Below, in pieces: positions 8,049 to 15,516 of a DNA stretch of 18,579 nt. Every line of letters begins with the position of its first letter. Position 1 is the stretch's first letter. This DNA is from Prevotella sp. UBA1104 (lineage in GTDB: Bacteria > Bacteroidota > Bacteroidia > Bacteroidales > Bacteroidaceae). The notes below the pieces were generated by a model. The model saw nothing but the letters and a program-made list of their open reading frames with translations. It ran no database searches and had not been told where the DNA came from. Position numbers and translations under genes: made by a program. Where the stretch lies: the NCBI GenBank assembly GCA_002314055.1, contig DCBP01000125.1:7164-25742 (forward strand), given 5' to 3'.

Positions 8049-9587
8049 TTATTTTATCTTATACTCCTCCACTCCCCTCGTCTCCGTAGAAAAGTTCAGT
8101 CCTATCTTGTAGAGTTTTCTCTTGTCCATTTGGAACGGAGCGGCATAGTTGCAGTCTTCTATTTGTTGTAGAGCCTCGTCAGCCGACTTGTCGAGTTTAC
8201 ATTCTATAATATATATATAGTCGACAGTCTGTATAACAGCATCAATTCTGCCTTCGCTTGTCGGTCGCTCCACTTGTATGTAAAATCCCATAATCTTGAA
8301 TATGAGATACATCACGTTCTGGAAATATAGTTCGGCATTGCCCACTACTTTATAGTCGGTATCGGCAAGCATTGTAGACAACCGCTGCATGAAACGTTCC
8401 GGATTACCAGCCTCAACATCCTTGACAAACTCCACAATAAAATAAGGAGATTTGTCGCCTGCCGACGAATAGCGCGGCAGGAGGAAATTAAGGAAACCCT
8501 GTTCCACCTCCTGATTAGGAAACCCAAGCTTGTATTTCTTGAATCGTTCGTCATACCCCTTTATCGTGAGATAACCACTTTGGTAAATCACGGGGATAGG
8601 ATTAGTAGACATTGAATCCACGCTATTGATAACATCGTCAGAGATTTGTTCCTTGGTGAGATCCTGCAACTCGTAGTGATGAAGTTTCAACAGATCCACA
8701 AGGAAAGTCGGCGTACCGGTTTCAAACCAATAGTCGCCATATTCCAATCTTGCCATAGTATTAAGCACGCTGAACGGATTGTAAATACCAACACTACCGG
8801 GTTTGAAATGATATCCGTCGTAACGAAGACGCAGTTCTTCGAGAGTTTCCTCTTCTGTCTTTCCCGTAGCCTCACTCAATTCCCCGATACCCTCCTTGAA
8901 ATTAGCTTTCAGTTCCTTCTCCGTTATTCCGCAGATACTGATATAGCGGTTGTCCATTGAGATATCCATAAGATTGTTGAGGTCGCTGAACACGCTGACC
9001 TTTCCGAACTTTGTAACTCCTGTCAGGAAAGCGAACTTGATGTATCTGTCCTGTGTTTTCAGAACAGAATAGAAAGCTTTCAGCTCATTACGATAATTCT
9101 CCTGCAGCTCCGCATCATGGAAAGTCTGGAGAATCGGTTTGTCGTATTCGTCAACAAGAATAACAACATTCCGTCCTTCTTTCTTTGCAGCCCTCTCCAC
9201 GATTCCTTTGAAACGTAGGGCGAGAGTTGTTTCAGATTCCGACTTACCATATTCTTTCTCCCAAGTGCAGAGATAATCGTTAAGTATGGAAAACAAGCTG
9301 CCACGCTCTCTAAAGTTAGCCGTATTCAAATCTATATGGAAAATTGGATATTCAAGCCAGTCCTGCTCCAAGTCATATATGGCGAGTCCTTCGAAAAGGT
9401 CTTTCCGCCCGCTGAAATAAGCCTCTATTGTAGAAATGAGAAGACTCTTTCCGAACCGTCTCGGACGGCTCAGAAAATAGTATTGCCCCTCATCAACAAG
9501 ACGATAAATCATCTTTGTTTTATCTACGTATGTAAATTTCCCCTCTACGAGTTTCTCGAAATTCTGTATTCCAATAGGATATTTCAT
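8049..9587 (-). CDS. AAA-ATPase-like / PD-(D/E)XK nuclease-domain protein
   Basis: A 512-residue protein of the PF09820 (AAA-ATPase_like) + PF08011 (PD-(D/E)XK nuclease) family, found in many copies in gut Bacteroidales. Near the N-terminus are IQNFEKLVEGKFTYVDKT (8-25) and Walker A SRPRRFGKS (40-48); Walker B is VVILVDEYDKP (141-151, D146/E147). The C-terminal nuclease domain shows D449 in GRID and E462-x-K464 in IIECK, so both sites look intact. It follows the wza-like gene by only 23 nt with no promoter seen between them, so it probably rides on the capsule operon transcript; MNT follows after 7 nt. The function of the family is unsettled (selfish element or defence). It has no direct role in polysaccharide synthesis that I can see. 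Confidence 0.9.
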   Translation of the reverse strand: MKYPIGIQNFEKLVEGKFTYVDKTKMIYRLVDEGQYYFLSRPRRFGKSLLISTIEAYFSGRKDLFEGLAIYDLEQDWLEYPIFHIDLNTANFRERGSLFSILNDYLCTWEKEYGKSESETTLALRFKGIVERAAKKEGRNVVILVDEYDKPILQTFHDAELQENYRNELKAFYSVLKTQDRYIKFAFLTGVTKFGKVSVFSDLNNLMDISMDNRYISICGITEKELKANFKEGIGELSEATGKTEEETLEELRLRYDGYHFKPGSVGIYNPFSVLNTMARLEYGDYWFETGTPTFLVDLLKLHHYELQDLTKEQISDDVINSVDSMSTNPIPVIYQSGYLTIKGYDERFKKYKLGFPNQEVEQGFLNFLLPRYSSAGDKSPYFIVEFVKDVEAGNPERFMQRLSTMLADTDYKVVGNAELYFQNVMYLIFKIMGFYIQVERPTSEGRIDAVIQTVDYIYIIECKLDKSADEALQQIEDCNYAAPFQMDKRKLYKIGLNFSTETRGVEEYKIK

Positions 9588-9610
9588 ATTCCGTCCTCCC
9601 CTATACCTTA

Positions 9611-12187
9611 TTATAATATATTGGCAAGCGTCGCAATCATCGTAGCAATAGAAGCAACAGATGTTCCGATAGTCATTGTCTCGGCAATGCTCATCTTAGT
9701 TGTAGCCTTGGCAGGAACAACGATTTCGCATCCAGGCATTGGCTTGGCATTATGTGAAACCTTTGCCACGGTACCATTCATATATATAATGTACGACTGA
9801 CGTTTCTTTGCCTTGTTGCTGAATCCACCAGCCTGGTCGATATAATAGCTTGCCTTCTTGCCTTTGACGAAGCCAACTGTGTTAGGATACATCACCTCAC
9901 CGTTAATCTTCACCGTACCGGTATACTGCGGAACGACAATTCGGTCGCCCTCACGCAATACGATATCCTCGTCGCCTCCCGGATGAGCAATAGCCTTGTC
10001 GAGCTCGATACCTACAGAGTAAGTATCCTCAATTTGGAACTTCCTCAACCTTTCACTATTAGAAAGGTCAACCTTCTGTCCTGTCTTGGCAGCCTCCTCG
10101 GCAGCCACCTGTTCATACTGTTCGAGAGCCATTCTTCGTGCAGCCTCCAGACGCTTGCGTTCACTTTCGTTTATACGACGCACAAGAGTAGCTCCGGCTG
10201 CATATCCGCGGTCGTTCACTCCTCCGGCAGCCTTGATAACATCACTCAGTCTGGTATTGTTCTTGGCAAGAGTATAAGTACCGCTGAACATAACTTCTCC
10301 ATCAACCGTAATATTCTGCTGTTTAGAGAATCCCGGACTCTTGCGCACATATACCTCATCAAAAGGCATAAGTTTAAATCCAGGTTTGCCGTCGATAACA
10401 AAGCCGTCTTTCAGAGCGAAACTGTAAGTATAAGCCGTAATAGAATCGGTAGCGAGAGCCTTAGGATTAACGATGCGACGTGCTACGTCCACTTTAACAG
10501 TAGAAGCAGAATTCTTCAATCCTCCAGCCTGCAGCACGAAGTCTTCAAGCGTCTCGTTGGAAGCATATTTGTAAATACCCGGATAGTTCACCTCACCGTG
10601 AATGGTTATCGTCTGCTCCTCCATCATCTCCTGTTTCGTAGGGATGAAAAGGACATCATTAGGCTGCAGCGGCATATCAGCTACTTTTCCCGAAAGGATA
10701 CCGTCAACATCTACAGGTATAACCTCAAGAGTGCGGTCAGCCTTCATGCGGTGCATCACGGCACGAGCCGTAAACGCCTCCTCCTTCAATCCCTCGGCAT
10801 GCTCAATCAACGAGCGCACACTGTTTATGTCGCTGCCCACCTGATACATACCAGGACGGAAAACGCTTCCCTTTATCTCCACCATATTTGAATAACGCGG
10901 CAAGATAGAGTCTACGCTGATAGAATCTTCATCAGCAAGATGGAACGAACTCATGTCAAACTCGTCGACATTGAACACGGAATACTCCTTACCCGTCTTG
11001 CGCACGAGTCTTACCGACTTAGTATAAGCATCTCCTGTAAATCCGCCGGCATATTTCAGTATTGTGCCCACGCTTTCGTTCTTCTTCATCTCATACCACA
11101 TAGGGCGTTTCACCTTACCCGTGATATTTACAAGACAATCATACGGTCCGACCACAATAACATCATTGTCGGCAAGACGCACATTTCCTGTAAGTTTTCC
11201 GTTGAGCATATAATCGTAGATATCCACTACCGATACGAGGCGGTTGTTTCTATATACCTTAATATTACGCAAAGTTCCGAGTTCATTTGTTCCTCCTGCC
11301 ATATACAGAGCATGGAACACGGTGGCAAAAGCCGACAGCGTGTATGTACCCGGCGCCTTCACCTCTCCCATCACGTTAACCATGATGGAACGAGTCTCGC
11401 CTACAGTAAGCTTTATCTGCGAGCTGCTGTATCTTGAGCCCAATGTGGAGCGCAGTCTTGCGTTTGCCTGCTCCACCGTGAGTCCGCTAACCTGTACCGG
11501 TCCGTATCCCTCGATGGTTACGAATCCGTCAGGCGACACAGTGCTCTCTACCGTCTTCTGCGAAGCTCCATAGATGTCGATATATACGGCATCGCCTGGA
11601 CCGAGACGGTAATTCTTTGGTGTGGCAATATTCATATTCGGTTCAAACGAAAGGTTCTTGTTGTTGAAGATATTGCGTCCGAATACTTTCTTCTTAGTCT
11701 TCTCCATCATCAACTTGTTGAGCAGAGCCGCAGTATCCGGAACGAACTCATCAAGCTCGTCACGCATGTCTGCCCAATCCTCATTAGTCTCATTATATAC
11801 ATTAGAGCGCTGGTTGAGTTCCTTTCTTCCATCCTTCACTCTATATTGCGAATCATACTCTGAGCGCTTGTCATCAAGCTCATCACTTTTAGTATTCTTG
11901 TTCTTTCCAGTTCTCAGGCGAGTATCGTTTTTGCTACCCGTAGTACCAGAAACCTGTCCGAGCCCCTGATCTTTAGTAGCGCGTTCATATTTTTTCCTGA
12001 CGCGTCTGATTTGTTCTATATTAACACCGTTCTGCATCAGTTTTGTCACGATTTGCGACTGTGATGTTCCGGCATTATGCTCTTTAATGACAAACTTCAT
12101 AACCTGGTCGTCGGTCATTGACGACTGTGCCATCATCCCCACAGGAAGAAGCACAGAAAGCAACAATGCAATGATATATCTTTTCAT
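9611..12187 (-). CDS. wza: Wza-like outer-membrane polysaccharide exporter with multiple SLBB domains
   Basis: An 858-residue exporter. It has an Sec signal peptide at 1-20 (MKRYIIALLL...MMAQ) without a lipobox cysteine, so unlike E. coli Wza it is not an obvious lipoprotein. A short helical N-terminal segment (24-70) and a charged linker (72-150) precede the poly_export domain that begins at about 192 (YRLGPGDAVYIDIYG). After this comes a long series of SLBB-type beta-grasp units (MVNVMGEVKAPGTYTL, CLVNITGKVKRPMWYE, MVEIKGSVFRPGMYQV, TITIHGEVNYPGIYKY, NITVDGEVMFSGTYTL, TVKINGEVMYPNTVGF). The final ~25 residues (IAETMTIGTSVASIATMIATL) are a hydrophobic helix, as expected for the outer-membrane barrel of Wza. 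It lies 29 nt after the initiating transferase gene. Codon and base use are more GC-rich than the wzz-GT region downstream. Confidence 0.93.
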   Translation of the reverse strand: MKRYIIALLLSVLLPVGMMAQSSMTDDQVMKFVIKEHNAGTSQSQIVTKLMQNGVNIEQIRRVRKKYERATKDQGLGQVSGTTGSKNDTRLRTGKNKNTKSDELDDKRSEYDSQYRVKDGRKELNQRSNVYNETNEDWADMRDELDEFVPDTAALLNKLMMEKTKKKVFGRNIFNNKNLSFEPNMNIATPKNYRLGPGDAVYIDIYGASQKTVESTVSPDGFVTIEGYGPVQVSGLTVEQANARLRSTLGSRYSSSQIKLTVGETRSIMVNVMGEVKAPGTYTLSAFATVFHALYMAGGTNELGTLRNIKVYRNNRLVSVVDIYDYMLNGKLTGNVRLADNDVIVVGPYDCLVNITGKVKRPMWYEMKKNESVGTILKYAGGFTGDAYTKSVRLVRKTGKEYSVFNVDEFDMSSFHLADEDSISVDSILPRYSNMVEIKGSVFRPGMYQVGSDINSVRSLIEHAEGLKEEAFTARAVMHRMKADRTLEVIPVDVDGILSGKVADMPLQPNDVLFIPTKQEMMEEQTITIHGEVNYPGIYKYASNETLEDFVLQAGGLKNSASTVKVDVARRIVNPKALATDSITAYTYSFALKDGFVIDGKPGFKLMPFDEVYVRKSPGFSKQQNITVDGEVMFSGTYTLAKNNTRLSDVIKAAGGVNDRGYAAGATLVRRINESERKRLEAARRMALEQYEQVAAEEAAKTGQKVDLSNSERLRKFQIEDTYSVGIELDKAIAHPGGDEDIVLREGDRIVVPQYTGTVKINGEVMYPNTVGFVKGKKASYYIDQAGGFSNKAKKRQSYIIYMNGTVAKVSHNAKPMPGCEIVVPAKATTKMSIAETMTIGTSVASIATMIATLANIL

Positions 12188-12216
12188 GTTGAAATTATTT
12201 TTCGGTTTTGTTATTA

Positions 12217-12858
12217 TTAAAATTTCTTTCCACTCACGATACTGAAGAATGTCTTTGCCACGATTGAGGCATCAAGAGCCAACGACCGCCTTTTAAGGTA
12301 GTCGGTATCCATACGCAGTCTTTTAAGCATCTTTTCCATAGTATCTGTATATCCGTTGTATAGTGTAGCCTCGGATGTGAGCCCCGGTCTCATCTCGTAT
12401 ATAAGAACATAGTTCGGGTCGTGCTCCATAATCTTGTCGATATAATATTTTCGCTCCGGACGCGGACCGACGAATGACATATCGCCCTTCAGCACATTCC
12501 ACAACTGTGGCAGTTCGTCGAGATGATGCTCACGCAAGAAGCGTTCGGTCTTAGTAGACTGACCTTCAATGCATTTCGCCACAAGCTGAGGTTCCTTTTC
12601 CGGTTCACTCATCGTGCGAAACTTGTAAATGACAAATGGTCTTCCCTTATAGCCGATACGCTCCTGAGAGAAAATCACAGGACCGTTTTTTTGCCGTTTC
12701 AACATTATCGCTATTACCAGGCATACCGGAGATGCCACGAGCATTCCAAGCAGGGAGAATACAATATCAAAGAGCCTTTTTATAGCTCTCTGTACACTTC
12801 CCATCGCATCATGTCGGCATTTGAGGCTGTTAACCTCTACACTATTTTGTTCGTTCAC
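12217..12858 (-). CDS. Initiating polyprenyl-phosphate sugar-1-phosphate transferase (PF02397)
   Basis: A 213-residue bacterial sugar transferase of the small, single-membrane-helix (PglC/WbaP catalytic core) type. It should transfer a sugar-1-phosphate from UDP-sugar to undecaprenyl phosphate, starting the repeat unit. Visible features are the basic RAIKRLFD followed by the re-entrant membrane helix (about 30-52), IYKFRTM (77-83), the catalytic Asp-Glu dyad at 114-115 in HLDELPQLWNVLKGDMSF, and GPRPE (131-135). The ATG at 12858 was chosen; an ATG at residue 19 would also keep all motifs. It is the first gene of the operon: a TACCTTTG -7 box lies about 65 nt upstream. The sugar (Gal, Glc, GalNAc or similar) cannot be told from sequence alone. 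Confidence 0.92.
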   Translation of the reverse strand: MNEQNSVEVNSLKCRHDAMGSVQRAIKRLFDIVFSLLGMLVASPVCLVIAIMLKRQKNGPVIFSQERIGYKGRPFVIYKFRTMSEPEKEPQLVAKCIEGQSTKTERFLREHHLDELPQLWNVLKGDMSFVGPRPERKYYIDKIMEHDPNYVLIYEMRPGLTSEATLYNGYTDTMEKMLKRLRMDTDYLKRRSLALDASIVAKTFFSIVSGKKF

Positions 12859-12923
12859 TTTGTAATATCTTAACTTTTTATATATAAGAACCCCAATTAT
12901 GCCGTTTTATTGCATAATCTTTG

Positions 12924-12931
12924 CAAAGGTA
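12924..12931 (-). promoter_or_regulatory. -7 box of the polysaccharide operon promoter
   Basis: The minus strand reads TACCTTTG, a perfect TAnnTTTG box, with predicted start near 12917 and a ~60-nt leader before the transferase ATG. The -33 position, 19 nt upstream, reads GTGG rather than TTTG, so the promoter is either weak at -33 or activator-dependent, which would suit a regulated capsule operon. No other good promoter was found down to wzz. Confidence 0.6.
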
Positions 12932-13027
12932 CTATATTTTTTATAAAAAGCCACGAATCTGACGAAGAAAACACAACTTTCACATATTATAATAGCACAA
13001 CCCTACTTCACCGACACTGGTTCTATC

Positions 13028-13495
13028 CTACTTTTCTTCTACGACATTGAATTTTCCCCATACCGAATCTGCCCTGTAAGTTGCTCCACTCCCCACGGGC
13101 ACATATAGTGAAATCTTCTCCAAATGGAGTCCACCGAATGCTCCCGCACTGCACTGCGGTGGCGTCGTTGTCGCCAGATGCAAGCTTTTGAGTGCCCTAC
13201 ACTGACTGAATGCCTCTTCGCCAATTTGCGTCACCCCTTCCGGTAAACGTATATCGCTGATATTGAAAGAACAATAGAAGGCGTCACCGGCAACAGCACT
13301 CACCACGCGCCGCTCTCCGCCGACTTCCACTGTTGCTGGAACAACGATTCTCGCCACATCATTTGATTTCACAAGACTTAGCGTATTGTCTTCACTCTGA
13401 CTGAACACGAGTCCGCCACTCATTATTTCCTGACCGTAAGTTGCAGTTGCTGAAGCCATCGCCAACAAAGCTACTAAGATAGTTTTTCTGTTCAT
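13028..13495 (-). CDS. Small secreted BspA-type leucine-rich-repeat protein
   Basis: A 155-residue protein with an Sec signal peptide (about 1-21, MNRKTILVALLAMASATATYG, cut before or after Q22). Then come LRR_5/BspA-type repeats: GDAFYCSFNISDIRLPEGVTQ, then GEEAFSQCRALKSLHLATT, then GAFGGLHLEKISLYVP. The tail has the usual cap YRADSVWGKF. No lipobox and no clear type 9 sorting domain are seen, so it is probably periplasmic or released. It is much shorter than typical BspA proteins but appears complete, with both signal and cap. Its 170-nt downstream gap to the transferase carries a promoter, so it may be separate from the capsule operon. The partner or ligand is unknown. Confidence 0.82.
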   Translation of the reverse strand: MNRKTILVALLAMASATATYGQEIMSGGLVFSQSEDNTLSLVKSNDVARIVVPATVEVGGERRVVSAVAGDAFYCSFNISDIRLPEGVTQIGEEAFSQCRALKSLHLATTTPPQCSAGAFGGLHLEKISLYVPVGSGATYRADSVWGKFNVVEEK

Positions 13496-13942
13496 ACTTT
13501 TCCCTTTTTTGTGTTTGGTAATAAAAGCGTGAGATTGCCATACTGCATCAAGATGGAGGTCCTAGGATAACCTGTGCACAGATACCTGCATAGCAACCCA
13601 CGCATAATCTGCGTCATACCGCCACTTACATGCCGATACAACAATATCTTATACGAGTGTCTACCATCGAGCTTTCTTGTCGTGCGCATGAAAATTTCCT
13701 AGGTTCCCATTCTTACAAGATTAAGCACAATGCTTTCCACATTTTCTGTGTGCAAATTTAATATTTTATTTTAAGAACCGGCACATTTTGTATAGTTTTC
13801 TTAAAAGAAAAGCTAAAAATAATCAAAATAAGACAAGAAATTCGATATTCTTGCATTTATCCTTATAATATTTCATACCTTTGTAATCCATTAGCGATAT
13901 GCAAAAAAATGACGTATCCACAAAACTTATGCATCAAGTTTA
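13496..13942. other. Intergenic region between the LRR gene and ssrA
   Basis: No convincing gene. On the minus strand a TAAATTTG (-7-like, 13753-13760) could start a ~250-nt leader for the LRR gene, though the -33 position is poor. The leader would contain several short inverted repeats: CCTAGGA/TCCTAGG (around 13699 and 13560), ACGCA/TGCGT (13601-13615) and the palindrome CTGTGCACAG near 13573. A 65-codon minus ORF (13492-13689) ends in an ATGA overlap with the LRR start but resembles nothing I recognise. The right part (13851-13942) holds the ssrA promoter and 5' leader. Confidence 0.4.
13851..13883 (+). promoter_or_regulatory. ssrA promoter
   Basis: The plus strand has TTG at 13851-13853 and, 22 nt later, TACCTTTG (13876-13883), a perfect Bacteroidetes -7 box. 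The predicted start is near 13890, giving a precursor with a ~50-nt 5' leader to be trimmed to the tmRNA 5' end at 13943. Confidence 0.65.
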
Positions 13943-14340
13943 GGGGTTGACTGGATTTGACAGCGGGTTGGAATGGTACGTAAGCATGCGGAGCGCAGTC
14001 TGCCGGCTCCTTAATCCCGACGGTCAACAATTTATCTGGCGAAAACAATTACGCTCTCGCTGCCTAACCGAAGTACAGTAGGTTACTGGCTTTATTCCGT
14101 CACCAGGTGATGGAACGAGACATCGCTCAAAGGCTCTTTTTCCGAAGCTCTTTGGTAAAGCGGTGCGGCTAACTCGGAGATAGTCATGGTGTGCCCCGCC
14201 GCCGTGATGAAATTTTAGGGGATAAGGCTGCGGTTGGTGGTCCAGGTCTTGCCGCAGCTCGAAAACCGAAGGCTGGAATAAGCATGTAGAAAGCGTATGG
14301 TTTCCCTGTTTGGACGAGGGTTCGAATCCCTCCAGCTCCA
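13943..14340 (+). ncRNA. ssrA: Transfer-messenger RNA (tmRNA)
   Basis: A one-piece tmRNA that rescues stalled ribosomes together with SmpB. The 5' end GGGGTTGACTGGATTTGACA and the 3' end with T-arm GGGTTCGAATCCC followed by CAGCTCCA are diagnostic. The acceptor stem GGGGTTG pairs with CAGCTCC (two G-U pairs). The tag reading frame is 14038-14067 (GGC resume codon): GENNYALAA then TAA, the tag known from Bacteroidales. After the discriminator A at 14340 the genome reads CTC, so CCA is not encoded and must be added. It has its own promoter and a terminator hairpin and stands on the opposite strand from all neighbours. Confidence 0.97.
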
Positions 14341-14353
14341 CTCCACTTTCACA

Positions 14354-14390
14354 AAACAAGCCGCAAACTCTTTAGGTCTGCGGCTTGTTT
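14354..14390 (+). terminator. Stem-loop terminator after ssrA, possibly bidirectional
   Basis: A perfect 12-bp stem (14354-14365 with 14379-14390; core AACAAGCCGCA/TGCGGCTTGTT) and 13-nt loop lie 14 nt past the tmRNA 3' end. They are followed by a T-rich tail TTTCGTT. The A-rich left side gives T-rich sequence on the minus strand too, so it could also end the wecA transcript, whose stop is at 14419. Confidence 0.75.
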
Positions 14391-14418
14391 CGTTATAAGA
14401 AAACGTATTTCTTACGTT

Positions 14419-15516
14419 TCAAACAAACACCTTTTTCCCATTTCTCCTGATAAAGACATCCAACAGTTGCTGAACTGCAAGCCATACGATTATATCGGCA
14501 ACAATTGTCAACGTGAAACCTATACGTTTCCCAAACATCAAGTATAATAAGATAAAAAGCAAAGCAATCATAACCGTAACACAAAGGGCTTGATGCTGCG
14601 TCATCCCCGTGCGCAACATTTTATGGTGTATATGATTCTTGTCTGCCATAAAGACCGGACGACGATGCATAAATCTGGTAATAATAACACGGAACACATC
14701 AAACACCGGAACTATAAGAAATGAACAGGCTATCGGCATACCTCCAACAATTGGTGTTTCTGCATTTACCCTAACCATAGAACATTTAACAAACAAAGTA
14801 CCAAGTATAAAGCCGAGCGTCAAACTGCCAGTATCTCCCATAAAAGTTTTGTTTACCCCCTGCTTGCCAAAGAGATTGAAACGGACAAAAGCCACAAGAA
14901 CCCCAAGAAGTCCTGAAATTATAATACAATAAGACCAAAAGCTTTCAGAAATAAAAATAGCAAGTAATCCGAGTAAAGCTATTACTGCCATAGATGCAGC
15001 CAATCCGTCTATTCCATCAATAAGGTTTATGGCATTATCTATAAAAACAATTACAAAAACTGTCAACGGAGCACCTACCCAAAACGGAATTTCATCTATT
15101 CCGCAAAAGCCATAAAGATTATTGATATACAGTCCTGACAATGGAAGAATGGATGCTGCAAATATCTGAACGAGAAACTTTGTCCTTGGCGAAACCCCGA
15201 CAATATCATCTACCACCCCTACAGCATATATCGCCAATAGTCCGACAGAAAAATAACAAGCCCAAAGGCTCAAGCTAAGCGATGTTCCTTCCGAAATACT
15301 GCTCACTATAGCTGTTGCCAGCATAAAGCTAATCACTATACAGGGAATAAAGCAAACCCCTCCCAATCGAGGAACAAAAGCCTTGTGAACTTTCCGTTCA
15401 TTTGGCAGATCATAAAGTCGTTTTACCCTACAGAATCTTACAACAAGCGGAATTAATACTAATCCTAAAAGCATACTCACGAGAAACGACATCAATATAT
15501 AACAATATACAATCAT
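14419..15516 (-). CDS. wecA: WecA-like polyprenyl-phosphate N-acetylhexosamine-1-phosphate transferase
   Basis: A 365-residue polytopic membrane protein (about 11 spans) of the MraY/WecA family (PF00953), transferring GlcNAc-1-P or a related sugar-1-P to undecaprenyl phosphate. Conserved blocks are PRLGGV (49-54), the metal-binding VVDD (101-104), NAINLIDGIDG (161-171), FMGDTGS (225-231) and NHIHH (294-298), the HxHH-type motif that separates WecA/TagO enzymes from MraY. It starts within the stop of the upstream LRR gene (ATGA, 15513-15516), so it is translationally coupled to it. It is followed by the shared terminator near 14354-14390. It may initiate O-antigen or another glycan, or supply a second initiation route to the PF02397 enzyme encoded at 12217. 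Confidence 0.93.
   Translation of the reverse strand: MIVYCYILMSFLVSMLLGLVLIPLVVRFCRVKRLYDLPNERKVHKAFVPRLGGVCFIPCIVISFMLATAIVSSISEGTSLSLSLWACYFSVGLLAIYAVGVVDDIVGVSPRTKFLVQIFAASILPLSGLYINNLYGFCGIDEIPFWVGAPLTVFVIVFIDNAINLIDGIDGLAASMAVIALLGLLAIFISESFWSYCIIISGLLGVLVAFVRFNLFGKQGVNKTFMGDTGSLTLGFILGTLFVKCSMVRVNAETPIVGGMPIACSFLIVPVFDVFRVIITRFMHRRPVFMADKNHIHHKMLRTGMTQHQALCVTVMIALLFILLYLMFGKRIGFTLTIVADIIVWLAVQQLLDVFIRRNGKKVFV

Noticed and set aside
9983..11969. Long plus ORFs (up to 302 codons) in the exporter region
   Set aside because: Shadows of the 858-residue exporter, whose minus frame has a signal peptide, a poly_export domain and repeated SLBB units.
14332..14345. Possible attachment site at the ssrA 3' end
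   Set aside because: No duplicate of the tmRNA 3' end and no integrase were seen in the window.
13863..14359. Minus-strand ORFs across the tmRNA
   Set aside because: They are antisense to tmRNA; the RNA signature and tag frame explain the sequence.
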